In this document: positions 34,988-43,567 of the stretch, one piece after another
Numbering within the stretch: the stretch's first letter is position 1
How the letters are laid out: each line of letters starts with the position of its first letter
Assembly: GCA_046048135.1 (NCBI GenBank)
Contig: JBJOGR010000036.1
Coordinates: 1 to 64,000 of the forward strand
DNA length: 64,000 nt
Direction of reading: 5' to 3'
Origin: ATZT02 sp046048135
GTDB lineage: Bacteria; Actinomycetota; Actinomycetes; S36-B12; UBA5976
Made by a program: the position numbers and the translations under genes
The notes under the pieces: model-generated
Database searches by the model: none
The model's input: only the letters and a program-made list of their open reading frames with translations
Told to the model about the DNA's origin: nothing

Positions 34988-35835
34988 CTGAAAATACACG
35001 CTTAAAGCCAAGCGGTTTACCACAACAATTAAGCAATTTAGAAAGATGTTTAGTGGTTGGGGTTTTAAATGTAACTCCTGATTCATTTTCAGACGGTGGA
35101 AAATTTTTAGATAAAGATATAGCTATCACTCAAGCAAAAAAACTAATTTCAGATGGTGCAGACATGATTGATATTGGTGGAGAATCTACTAGACCTGGTG
35201 CTAATCAAATAAGTATTGATGAAGAAATTGCAAGAGTAATCCCAATAATAAATGAATTAAAAAAAGAAAATATTTTTATAAGTATTGACACTATGAAACA
35301 CGAAGTTGCTCAAGCAGCAATAGAAGCTGGTGCAATTATGGTCAATGACGTAAGTGGTGGTTTAGCTGATGAAAAAATGCATGAAACAGTAGCCAAACTT
35401 GAGGTACCTTATGTTTTAATGCATTGGCGAGGACATTCAAAAAATATGGATGAATTAGCAAAATATAACAATGTGACACAAGAAGTGATAAGTGAATTAA
35501 ATTCTCAAATAAATAAAGCAATTGATAAAGGTATTAAAAAAGAAAAAATTGTTTTAGATCCTGGTCTTGGCTTTGCAAAGAATCCAGAACATAATTGGCA
35601 AATTTTAAAAGATATAAAGAAATTTAATGATTTAGAATTTCCAATTTATATCGGGGCATCACGAAAAAGATTTCTTGCCCCATTTTCTTTAAATAACGAT
35701 TCTTCAAATCTTGAAGATAGGGATTTAGCAACATCAGTTATTTCTACTTATTCAGCAATAAATCATGCTTGGGCAGTAAGGGTGCACGATGCTAAGTCAA
35801 GCTCAATTGCAGTTAGATTAGTAAATCAACTTTAG
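34984..35835 (+). CDS. folP: Dihydropteroate synthase
   Basis: Condenses 6-hydroxymethyl-dihydropterin diphosphate with p-aminobenzoate; target of sulfonamides. The 283-residue TIM barrel has the signature loops VTPDSFSDGGKF and DIGGESTRPGA, IDTMKHEVA, NDVSGG and the C-terminal RVHDA. Length is normal. It overlaps the folE stop by 4 bases and is followed by folB 6 bases later. Confidence 0.95.
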   Translation: MTENTRLKPSGLPQQLSNLERCLVVGVLNVTPDSFSDGGKFLDKDIAITQAKKLISDGADMIDIGGESTRPGANQISIDEEIARVIPIINELKKENIFISIDTMKHEVAQAAIEAGAIMVNDVSGGLADEKMHETVAKLEVPYVLMHWRGHSKNMDELAKYNNVTQEVISELNSQINKAIDKGIKKEKIVLDPGLGFAKNPEHNWQILKDIKKFNDLEFPIYIGASRKRFLAPFSLNNDSSNLEDRDLATSVISTYSAINHAWAVRVHDAKSSSIAVRLVNQL

Positions 35836-35841
35836 GAACAT

Positions 35842-36204
35842 ATGGCACAAGACACTATAAAAATCACAGGTATCAAAACTTTTGGTTACCATGGAGTATT
35901 TGAAACTGAAAAGAGTTTGGGACAAGAATTCATTGTTGATATTGAATATAAGTATGAAACAAATGAGGCAATTAAAAAAGATGCAATTGAACTTGCGATT
36001 GATTATGGTGCAGTAATTTCAAAAGTTAAATCAATTGTAGAAATTGGTTCCAAAAACTTAATTGAAACCGTGGCAGATCAACTAGCTATTGATTTATTAA
36101 GCGAATTTAAAATTGATTGGGTAAAAGTTACACTTCATAAACCTCACGCTCCTGTTGATGTCAGTTTTAAAGATATTTCTATAGTCGTTGAAAGAAGTAA
36201 ATGA
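35842..36204 (+). CDS. folB: Dihydroneopterin aldolase
   Basis: Converts dihydroneopterin to 6-hydroxymethyl-dihydropterin and glycolaldehyde. The 120-residue protein is a single tunnelling-fold unit with the GYHGVFETEKSLGQEFIVDI segment (conserved Tyr-His and Glu) and LHKPHAPVDVSFKDISIVVER, containing the catalytic lysine. It overlaps the folK ATG by 4 bases. Part of the folE-P-B-K set. Confidence 0.94.
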   Translation: MAQDTIKITGIKTFGYHGVFETEKSLGQEFIVDIEYKYETNEAIKKDAIELAIDYGAVISKVKSIVEIGSKNLIETVADQLAIDLLSEFKIDWVKVTLHKPHAPVDVSFKDISIVVERSK

Positions 36205-36695
36205 GAGCAGTAATTTCTCTAGGATCAAATATTGGAGATAAATTTTCATATTTACAATCAGCTGTTAATGAAATAAATGGATTGAGTAATTCCGAAATTT
36301 TGATTTGTTCAAGTGTTTATAAAACTAAACCTGTTGGTTTTGAAGAACAAGAGGATTTTTTAAATGCTGTTTTAATTCTTGAAACTGAATTTAGTGCTGA
36401 AGAATTACTTCTAAAAATAATGTTAATCGAATTAAATCTTGGTCGAGAAAGAACCATAAAGTGGGGACCAAGAACTATAGATTTAGATTTAATTGATTAT
36501 GAAAAAGTTACTTTTAATACAGAAAAATTAACGCTTCCTCACCCGAGAGCTTTTGAAAGATGTTTTGTCTTAAAACCTTGGGATGAAATAGATGATAATG
36601 CAGAGATAATAGGACATGGAAAAGTTAAACAGATTTTACAAAACATGGATTGTCAGGGTGTAGAAATTTATCCAAGTAAGTTAGTGATTTTATGA
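36201..36695 (+). CDS. folK: 6-hydroxymethyl-dihydropterin pyrophosphokinase
   Basis: Transfers pyrophosphate from ATP to the hydroxymethyl-dihydropterin. The 164-residue protein has SLGSNIGDKF at the N terminus and the diagnostic GPRTIDLDLI with the two metal-binding aspartates, followed by LPHPRAFERCFVL. Overlaps folB and the DUF3180 gene by 4 bases on each side, showing tight coupling. Confidence 0.94.
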   Translation: MRAVISLGSNIGDKFSYLQSAVNEINGLSNSEILICSSVYKTKPVGFEEQEDFLNAVLILETEFSAEELLLKIMLIELNLGRERTIKWGPRTIDLDLIDYEKVTFNTEKLTLPHPRAFERCFVLKPWDEIDDNAEIIGHGKVKQILQNMDCQGVEIYPSKLVIL

Positions 36696-37192
36696 AACCT
36701 ACAACCACTAAAAACTTAAGTGCATTTTTTATATTTGCAGCAATCATAGGCTTTTTCGTACCAAGAATTTATGAAAATTTAACAGGCACTTATATTCCAG
36801 TAAGTTTAAACACTGCTATTGCTCTAATTATTTTAGATGCAGCATTACTTTACTGGATAATAATTTTTAACAATAGATTAAAGAGTGCAACTGATAAAAA
36901 CAAAGAGGTGTTAAAACGAAAAACTCCTCCTCATCCATTAGTTTCTGCAAGAACGGTGGCTTTATCATTTGCAGGATCTAGAGCAGGAACTTTAATTTTA
37001 GGTTTTTATTTTGGCTTAATCCTAAATTTTTTACCAAAAATAGATCTTTCACCAATTCAGAATAGGATTATCACAGCTTTATTAATCGGGATTTCTTCTT
37101 TAATTTTAATCGGACTTTCTTTGTGGCTAGAGAAAATTTGTCGCATAAAAGAAACCGATGATGAGCCAGGAGATAGCACATCATTTGCTTAA
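36692..37192 (+). CDS. DUF3180 family membrane protein
   Basis: A 166-residue protein with about four hydrophobic helices. The PHPLVSARTVALSFAGSRAG stretch in the middle is characteristic of DUF3180, an actinobacterial family almost always found directly downstream of folK. Function is unknown. A role next to folate or pantothenate genes has not been shown. Starts within the last codons of folK (4-base overlap) and is followed by panC after 16 bases. Confidence 0.82.
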   Translation: MKPTTTKNLSAFFIFAAIIGFFVPRIYENLTGTYIPVSLNTAIALIILDAALLYWIIIFNNRLKSATDKNKEVLKRKTPPHPLVSARTVALSFAGSRAGTLILGFYFGLILNFLPKIDLSPIQNRIITALLIGISSLILIGLSLWLEKICRIKETDDEPGDSTSFA

Positions 37193-37208
37193 TTATTAGA
37201 GTTCAACC

Positions 37209-38060
37209 ATGACTCAATTAGTTAAAAGCAATGCCGAGCTAAGAAGTGCGATGACTGGTTTGGCAAACAATATTTGCTTAGTTCCGACTATGGGCGCATT
37301 ACACGAAGGTCACGCCGCTTTAATAAAAGTTGGTAAAGAAAAAATAGGAAATAACGGTTGTGTCGTGGTAAGCGATTTTGTTAATCCGAAACAATTTGGG
37401 AAAAATGAAGATTTTGAAAAATATCCAAGAGATCTTGAAAAAGATTTAAAAGTGGCGCATGCTGCAGGTGCTCATATTTTGTGGGCACCTAGCGCTGAAG
37501 ATGTTTATCCTGGTCAATGGCCATTAGATGTAGTAGAAGATAAGAGATTTGAAATCTTAGAAGGAAAATCTCGCCCAGGACATTTCGCAGCCGTTGTAGA
37601 AGTGGTTACAAGATTATTCGACATTGTGCAACCAAAATTTGCAGTATTTGGTGAAAAAGACTTTCAACAACTTGTTTTTATTACAGATTTAGCTAAAAAA
37701 AGAATTCCTGTTGTAGAAATAATTTCAGTTGCAACAGTGCGAGAAAAAGATGGTTTAGCAATGTCTAGTAGAAATATTTATTTATCTTCAGATCAAAGAA
37801 ATGTGGCTCACCTAATTCCTGATGCTTTAAGAAATGCAACTTTATTGGCAAGCAAAGGAATTTCACAAAGCGAAGTTAAAAACGGTGTAAAAGATTATTT
37901 AAATAAATCAGATTTGATTGAGTTAGATTACATTGAAATAGTTAATAATGATTTAGGTGAATTAAGAAGTAATGAATTGGGTAGAATTTTAATTGCAGCA
38001 AAGTTAGGAAATACGAGATTAATAGACAATATGCCAATTATGTTTAAGGCAAATACATGA
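37209..38060 (+). CDS. panC: Pantothenate synthetase
   Basis: Joins pantoate and beta-alanine with ATP. The 283-residue protein has the HIGH-like PTMGALHEGHAALI, VVSDFVNPKQFG, KPKFAVFGEKDFQQ-like segments and MSSRNIYLS, all canonical. It overlaps nadB by 4 bases. No panD (beta-alanine) or panB gene is beside it, unlike many actinobacterial clusters, so these must be elsewhere or the precursors imported. The product feeds coaX located 2.5 kb downstream. Confidence 0.94.
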   Translation: MTQLVKSNAELRSAMTGLANNICLVPTMGALHEGHAALIKVGKEKIGNNGCVVVSDFVNPKQFGKNEDFEKYPRDLEKDLKVAHAAGAHILWAPSAEDVYPGQWPLDVVEDKRFEILEGKSRPGHFAAVVEVVTRLFDIVQPKFAVFGEKDFQQLVFITDLAKKRIPVVEIISVATVREKDGLAMSSRNIYLSSDQRNVAHLIPDALRNATLLASKGISQSEVKNGVKDYLNKSDLIELDYIEIVNNDLGELRSNELGRILIAAKLGNTRLIDNMPIMFKANT

Positions 38061-39691
38061 ATATTGAATTAGTTCAAAAATTACATGCAGCAGATCCAGG
38101 CTGGACTATTAATGCTGATGTGATTGTTATTGGATCTGGAATTGCAGGTTTAACTGCTGCATTAACTGCAAGAAGAAAAAACTTAAGTGTTTTGTTATTA
38201 ACTAAAGATGTATTATCAACAGGATCAACAGCTTGGGCACAAGGTGGAATTGCAGCAGCACTTGGCCCAGAAGATTCACCAGAACAGCATTTTCAAGACA
38301 CTCTTGAAGCAGGTGCAGGATTATGTGATGAAAATTCAGTTAAAACATTAGTTCAAGAAGGTCCTTCAGCTGTTAAAAAATTAATTAATTTAGGTGCAAC
38401 TTTCGATTTAGATTCTTCAGGAAATGTGGCATTAACTAGAGAAGGTGGTCATAGAAGAGATCGCATTGCGCATGCTGGTGGTGATGCAACTGGTGCAGAA
38501 ATTTCACGAGCATTAGTAGCCAAAGTTTTAGCAGATCCAATGGTAAGAATTTTTGAGCATGCATTGGTGCTTGATTTATTAAAAGATAAAACTGAAAAAG
38601 TTTGTGGAGTTACTTTGCACGTTATGGGTAAAGGAAAAATTGATGGAGTAGGCGCAGCTCTTGCAAGAGCTGTAGTTCTAGCAACTGGAGGCATTGGTGC
38701 AGTCTTTGAACAAACAACAAATCCATTAGTAGCAACTGGCGATGGTGTTGCTTTAGCGCTAAGAGCTGGGGCAAGAGTTGCAGATTTAGAGTTTGTGCAA
38801 TTTCATCCAACAGTTTTATGGGTTAGTCAAAATAGTCGGGGATCTCAACCTTTAATTAGTGAAGCAGTCAGAGGCGAAGGTGCAATTTTGAGAAATGCTC
38901 AAGGAGTTGCATTTATGCAAAATATTCATCCTATGAAAGATTTAGCGCCTAGAGATGTAGTAGCTCATGCGGTGCATGAAGAAATTGTTAATGGGGAAAA
39001 ACCATATGTATTTTTAGATGGAACTAAATTAGGTAAAGAAATTTGGTTACAAAGATTTCCTAATATTTTAGCTAGTTGTAGAAAAAATGGCATTGATCCT
39101 TTGACTGAGATGATTCCAGTTGTGCCAGCGGCACATTATGCAAGTGGAGGAATTGTTTCAAATATGGATGCAACAACAGATATTAAAGGCTTATTTGCAG
39201 TTGGAGAATGCGCAAATACTGGTGTGCATGGGGCAAATAGATTAGCTTCAAATAGTTTGCTAGAGGGGTTAGTAGTTGCAAATAGATTAGAAAAAAATTT
39301 AGATAGCTTAGAAAAACAAACAGATCCTGTAATAAGTAATAAGCCAACAAAACTAATTGATGGCTCTGTAAGAAAAGAAATAACATCCACCACCACAAAA
39401 GGTGCTGGTGCGGTTAGAAATGCAAACGGCTTGAATGAGACATTAGAAAAATTAGCTCAAATTTCAAACAAAACAACCCAAGCCTCTTCAACTCAAAGTT
39501 GGGAAGCCTCAAATCTACTTACAGTTTCCACAGTGATTGCTCAAGCTGCTCTACGCAGAGAAGAAAGTAGAGGTTCTCACTGGCGTTCGGATTTTCCTCA
39601 ACGAAATGATGAACGTTGGCTTGTGAGAATAAATGGAAAAATTGTTGAAGGTAAATTAGAACTTTCTGAGACTGCCGTTACTAAAAAGTAG
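38057..39691 (+). CDS. nadB: L-aspartate oxidase
   Basis: FAD enzyme oxidising L-aspartate to iminoaspartate for NAD synthesis. The 544-residue protein has the dinucleotide fold VIVIGSGIAGLTAALTARR, STAWAQGGIAAALG, the HRRDRIAHAGGDATG active-site loop, AAHYASGGI, and VHGANRLASNSLLEG near the second FAD region. C-terminal helical domain is complete. No nadA (quinolinate synthase) gene is adjacent, though nadC follows by 6 bases. Confidence 0.95.
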   Translation: MNIELVQKLHAADPGWTINADVIVIGSGIAGLTAALTARRKNLSVLLLTKDVLSTGSTAWAQGGIAAALGPEDSPEQHFQDTLEAGAGLCDENSVKTLVQEGPSAVKKLINLGATFDLDSSGNVALTREGGHRRDRIAHAGGDATGAEISRALVAKVLADPMVRIFEHALVLDLLKDKTEKVCGVTLHVMGKGKIDGVGAALARAVVLATGGIGAVFEQTTNPLVATGDGVALALRAGARVADLEFVQFHPTVLWVSQNSRGSQPLISEAVRGEGAILRNAQGVAFMQNIHPMKDLAPRDVVAHAVHEEIVNGEKPYVFLDGTKLGKEIWLQRFPNILASCRKNGIDPLTEMIPVVPAAHYASGGIVSNMDATTDIKGLFAVGECANTGVHGANRLASNSLLEGLVVANRLEKNLDSLEKQTDPVISNKPTKLIDGSVRKEITSTTTKGAGAVRNANGLNETLEKLAQISNKTTQASSTQSWEASNLLTVSTVIAQAALRREESRGSHWRSDFPQRNDERWLVRINGKIVEGKLELSETAVTKK

Positions 39692-39697
39692 GTACAT

Positions 39698-40582
39698 ATG
39701 ACCACTAAAGAGAAGATTTTTGAAAGTTTAAGAAAAAATAAGTTAAATCCTGAGTTAGTTTTAGCACTAGTGGAATTAGCAATTTCAGAAGATTTAATGG
39801 GAGGAACAGATGTTACCTCGCTTTCAACAATTCCTGAAACTCAAATTTCAGAACTTGATTTAGTCTCAAGAAAAAAAGGTGTAGTTTCTGGAATTGATGT
39901 TGCATCATTAGTTTTTCTTTCTATTAATAACAAAATAGAAATTAACCAAAAAGTAAAAGATGGAAACGAAGTCAAAGAAAATGAAACTCTATTAACCGCA
40001 CGTGGAAAAACAATTGATTTATTAACTGCTGAAAGAACCGCGCTTAACTTTTTATCTCATTTAAGCGGAATTTCAACTTTAACAAATAAATGGGTCAAAG
40101 AAATATCATCCACAAATGCCTCAGTTAGAGACACAAGAAAAACAACTCCAGGATTAAGAATTTTAGAAAAATACGCAGTTAGATGTGGTGGCGGTAAAAA
40201 TCATCGCATGAGTTTAAATGATCAAGCTTTAATTAAAGATAATCATATTGTTGCAGCAGGCTCAATTATAAAAGCAATAGAAAAAGTTAAAGATAAGTAT
40301 CCTGATCTTGAATTAGAAATCGAAGTTGACAATTTAGAACAATTGCAAGAAGTTTTAAAAACCGATATTAAACTTATTCTTTTAGATAATTTCTCAATTG
40401 AAGATTTAAATAGGGCAGTAAGTATGAATAATAAAAAAGCAAAATTAGAAGCAAGTGGTGGCATTAATTTTGAAAATGCACTCAAAATTGCTCAAACCGG
40501 TGTGGATTACTTAGCGGTAGGTGCTTTAACCCATTCAGCTCCAGTGTTAGATATAGGAGGTGACCTGAGAACTGTTAGTTAA
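39698..40582 (+). CDS. nadC: Nicotinate-nucleotide pyrophosphorylase (carboxylating)
   Basis: Converts quinolinate and PRPP to nicotinate mononucleotide. The 294-residue protein has the signature RDTRKTTPGLRILEKYAVRC and GGGKNHRMSL, and the C-terminal LEASGGINFENA and VDYLAVGALTHSAP. AGG-type ribosome binding site overlaps the nadB stop region. Together with nadB it provides two of the three steps of de novo quinolinate use. Confidence 0.95.
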   Translation: MTTKEKIFESLRKNKLNPELVLALVELAISEDLMGGTDVTSLSTIPETQISELDLVSRKKGVVSGIDVASLVFLSINNKIEINQKVKDGNEVKENETLLTARGKTIDLLTAERTALNFLSHLSGISTLTNKWVKEISSTNASVRDTRKTTPGLRILEKYAVRCGGGKNHRMSLNDQALIKDNHIVAAGSIIKAIEKVKDKYPDLELEIEVDNLEQLQEVLKTDIKLILLDNFSIEDLNRAVSMNNKKAKLEASGGINFENALKIAQTGVDYLAVGALTHSAPVLDIGGDLRTVS

Positions 40583-40617
40583 TTAACTAACTAATTTGGA
40601 GTTGCAAGGAGAATGAA

Positions 40618-41373
40618 ATGCTTTTAGCAATAGATATCGGAAATACCAACACAGTTATTGGTTTATACGACAAAGAAAAATTAGTTAATCATTGGAGAAT
40701 TAAAACTGATTCTCAGTCAACTGCTGATGAATTAATTCTTACTTATGAAGGTTTATTACAAAATCAACCTGAAATAACAGGTATTTCCCTTTGCTCAACT
40801 GTGCCAGCAGTTTTAAGAGAAATGCGCTGGATGTTGCAACGTTACTTTAACGATATTAAAACTGTAATTATTGAACCAGGAACTAAAACTGGAGTTCCCA
40901 TAAACACAGATAATCCAAAAGAAGTTGGTGCGGATCGAATTGCAAATTCTTTAGCAGTGTTTACAAGACACGGAGGCCCTTCAGTCGTTGTCGACTTTGG
41001 TACTTCTACTAACTTTGATGTTGTTAGTAAAAGTGGAGAATTTTTAGGTGGTTCTTTAGCCCCAGGTATTGAAATTTCACTAGATGCATTAGCGAATAAA
41101 GCAGCACAATTAAGAAAAGTTGAATTTGTTAAACCCAGAAGTGTTATTGGAAAAAACACCGTCGAAGCATTGCAATCTGGTGCACTTTATGGATTTGCCG
41201 GTCAAGTAGATGGAATTATTGAAAGAATAATTGCAGAAATTGGTCCAGTAACTGCAGTGGTAGCAACTGGAGGTTTGGCACCACTTGTAGTTGAAGAATC
41301 TAGAACAATTACTCATCATGAACCCGACTTGACGCTGGAAGGCTTACGTTTAGTTTTCGATAAGAACAAGTAG
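40618..41373 (+). CDS. coaX: Type III pantothenate kinase
   Basis: First committed step of CoA synthesis. The 251-residue ASKHA-fold protein has the phosphate-binding LAIDIGNTNTVIGLYD, KEVGADRIANSLA, VDFGTSTNFDVV with catalytic aspartate, and APGIEISLDAL. AAGGAGA Shine-Dalgarno lies before the ATG. It uses the pantothenate made by PanC and is followed by lysS, the usual actinobacterial neighbour. Confidence 0.94.
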   Translation: MLLAIDIGNTNTVIGLYDKEKLVNHWRIKTDSQSTADELILTYEGLLQNQPEITGISLCSTVPAVLREMRWMLQRYFNDIKTVIIEPGTKTGVPINTDNPKEVGADRIANSLAVFTRHGGPSVVVDFGTSTNFDVVSKSGEFLGGSLAPGIEISLDALANKAAQLRKVEFVKPRSVIGKNTVEALQSGALYGFAGQVDGIIERIIAEIGPVTAVVATGGLAPLVVEESRTITHHEPDLTLEGLRLVFDKNK

Positions 41374-41384
41374 TCTTTACTTCT

Positions 41385-42887
41385 ATGGGTGAAGATACAA
41401 ATTTAGATTTAAACGAACAAGAACTTATTCGTAGAGAAAAACTATCTAAATTACATGCTTTAGGAATTGATACCTACCCGGTTGGATTTGAACCAGATCA
41501 CTCTTTAATACAGGTTAGAAATGAATTTAAAGATTTAGCCCCTGAATCAAAAACTGGAAAAATAGTTTCAATTGCAGGTCGAGTGATGCTAAATCGCATA
41601 GCCGGAAAATTAATTTTTGCGACTTTACGAGATGGTTCAAGTGATTTACAAATAATGATCTCAGCAGATTCTGTTGGAGATGAATCATTGGATTTATGGA
41701 AAGAATTTGTTGATTTAGGAGATCTCGTAGGTCTTACAGGTGAAGTTGTTACAACTAAACGTGGCGAATTATCTGTTAAAGCAAGTAAATGGTTGATTAC
41801 TGCAAAAGCTTTAAGACCTTTACCTGATAAGCATCATGGTTTGAATGATCCAGAGCAAAGAGTTCGTATGCGTTATGTGGATCTAATGGTTAGACCAGAA
41901 GCAAGAGAAATGTTGCATGTTAGATCTGAAGTTGTAGCAAGTGTGAGAAAAAGTTTAACTTCAAGAGGTTTTGTTGAAGTTGAAACTCCAATGCTTCAAG
42001 TACTTCATGGTGGAGCAAATGCCAGACCATTTAAAACTCATATAAATGCTTATGACATGGAACTATTTTTAAGAATTGCACCTGAACTTTATTTAAAAAG
42101 ATTATTAGTGGGTGGAGTTGATCAAGTTTTTGAAATAAATAGAAACTTTAGAAATGAAGGAGCAGATTCTTCACACAATCCAGAATTTACAATGTTGGAA
42201 ATGTATCAAGCATATAGTGATTACGACAAAATGAGAGAGTTAACTCAAAATTTAATTCAAGAAGCAGCAAAATCTGTTTATGGAAAAGAAATTGCAAGAC
42301 ATTGGGATGATGAAGGAAACCACAAAGAATTTGATATTAGTGGTAATTGGCCAGTAGTAAAAGTGTATGTAGGTTTAAGTAAAGCAATTGGTGAAGAATT
42401 AAATTCTGAAACTGATGAAAAAACTTTAAGAAGTCACTGCGACAAATTAAAAATTTCTCATGATCCTAAATGGACTAGAGGACAGGTTGTTTTAGAACTT
42501 TATGAACATTTATTAGAAGATAAAACAACATTGCCAACTTTTTATTGCGATTTTCCAACTGATGTCGCACCTTTAACTAGACAACATCGTAAAGATCCAA
42601 AAATGGCTGAGCGTTGGGATCTAGTTGCATTTGGGGCAGAAATTGGCACAGGTTACACAGAATTAAATGATCCAATTGAACAAAGAAATCGTTTAGTTGC
42701 GCAAGCAGAACTTGCAGCAGGTGGCGATGTTGAAGCTATGCAAATAGATGAGGATTTCTTAAGAGCTTTGGAATATGGAATGCCACCTGCAGGTGGTCAA
42801 GGGATGGGAATTGATCGAGTATTAATGATGCTAACTGGCAGAGGCATTAGAGAAACTGTGCTTTTCCCATTAGTAAAACCTCAATAA
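41385..42887 (+). CDS. lysS: Lysyl-tRNA synthetase, class II
   Basis: The 500-residue protein has an N-terminal OB-fold anticodon domain (about 60-150), class II motif 1 around FVEVETPML, motif 2 FRNEGADSSHNPEFTMLEM and motif 3 GQGMGIDRVLMMLTG. Length and motifs are those of a functional LysRS and not of a short paralogue. The ATG lies 11 bases after coaX. A GNAT gene follows 1 base after its stop. The unusual lysine abundance in this AT-rich proteome makes it a heavily used enzyme. Confidence 0.95.
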   Translation: MGEDTNLDLNEQELIRREKLSKLHALGIDTYPVGFEPDHSLIQVRNEFKDLAPESKTGKIVSIAGRVMLNRIAGKLIFATLRDGSSDLQIMISADSVGDESLDLWKEFVDLGDLVGLTGEVVTTKRGELSVKASKWLITAKALRPLPDKHHGLNDPEQRVRMRYVDLMVRPEAREMLHVRSEVVASVRKSLTSRGFVEVETPMLQVLHGGANARPFKTHINAYDMELFLRIAPELYLKRLLVGGVDQVFEINRNFRNEGADSSHNPEFTMLEMYQAYSDYDKMRELTQNLIQEAAKSVYGKEIARHWDDEGNHKEFDISGNWPVVKVYVGLSKAIGEELNSETDEKTLRSHCDKLKISHDPKWTRGQVVLELYEHLLEDKTTLPTFYCDFPTDVAPLTRQHRKDPKMAERWDLVAFGAEIGTGYTELNDPIEQRNRLVAQAELAAGGDVEAMQIDEDFLRALEYGMPPAGGQGMGIDRVLMMLTGRGIRETVLFPLVKPQ

Positions 42888-42888
42888 A

Positions 42889-43389
42889 ATGTCAGAAATT
42901 CAAATAAGACCAGCAAAAACAAGTGATGTTTCAACTATTCGAAAATTAGTTGATACTTATGCTCCAGAAAGAAGATTACTTTCAAAAGCTACTGTGACCT
43001 TGTATGAAGCAGTTCCTGATTTTTTAGTTATTGAAAAAAATAATGCAATTATCGGAGCAGGTGCTGTGCATGTGTTGTGGGAAGATTTAGCAGAAGTTCG
43101 TACTGTTGCAATATTTCCTGAATTTAAGAATAAAGGTTTTGGATCTCAATTATTAAATGCACTTTTAGAAAAAGCAAAAAATTTAGGAGTTAAAAGAGTT
43201 TTTTGTTTAACTTTTGAAACAAAATTTTTTGCCAAACATGGTTTTCAAGAAATTGAAGGAACACCTGTTGAGCCAGAAATTTATCAACAACTTCTTGAGT
43301 CTTACGACGTAGGAGTTGCAGAGTTTTTGGATTTAGACAAAGTTAAACCAAACACTTTGGGCAACACCAGAATGATTAAACATTTGTAA
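42889..43389 (+). CDS. GNAT acetyltransferase, probable amino-acid N-acetyltransferase (ArgA-like)
   Basis: A 166-residue GNAT protein. The acetyl-CoA loop is EFKNKGFGSQLL; VRTVAIFPEF and FCLTFETKFFAKHGF resemble the short actinobacterial N-acetylglutamate synthases (ArgA of Mycobacterium type), and IEGTPVEPEIYQQLLES fits that group better than a generic GNAT. It would acetylate glutamate at the start of arginine synthesis, but substrate is inferred from family only. It is located between lysS and clpC, where streptomycetes keep a similar gene. One base separates it from the lysS stop. Confidence 0.75.
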   Translation: MSEIQIRPAKTSDVSTIRKLVDTYAPERRLLSKATVTLYEAVPDFLVIEKNNAIIGAGAVHVLWEDLAEVRTVAIFPEFKNKGFGSQLLNALLEKAKNLGVKRVFCLTFETKFFAKHGFQEIEGTPVEPEIYQQLLESYDVGVAEFLDLDKVKPNTLGNTRMIKHL

Positions 43390-43519
43390 TAATTTGCAAA
43401 AAGTGAAGAACCACTAAACCTTGTAGTTAACGTTACATTTTCCTACTACGTATAGGTGGCTTTGCCTTGTAATTTAGGTTGAATTTGCTAAATAAATACA
43501 GACACGTACTATAGATATA

Positions 43520-43537
43520 GGAGAAAATAACTTCTCC
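43520..43537 (+). promoter_or_regulatory. Inverted repeat upstream of clpC
   Basis: GGAGAA (43520-43525) and TTCTCC (43532-43537) form perfect 6-bp arms around AATAAC. TATAGA (43510-43515) just upstream resembles a -10 element. The repeat could be a repressor site controlling the chaperone gene or a leader hairpin. The 178 bases between the GNAT gene and clpC hold no other gene. Confidence 0.35.
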
Positions 43538-43543
43538 CAAAAG

Positions 43544-43567
43544 TTGAGTTAAGGTGGCTTAAGTTAA
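43544..43567 (+). promoter_or_regulatory. Imperfect inverted repeat covering the clpC ribosome binding site
   Basis: TTGAGTTAAG (43544-43553) pairs with CTTAAGTTAA (43558-43567) at 8 of 10 positions, with loop GTGG. The AAGGTGG Shine-Dalgarno sits in stem and loop and the repeat ends directly before the ATG at 43568. A translational thermosensor-like or pausing hairpin is possible. Confidence 0.35.
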
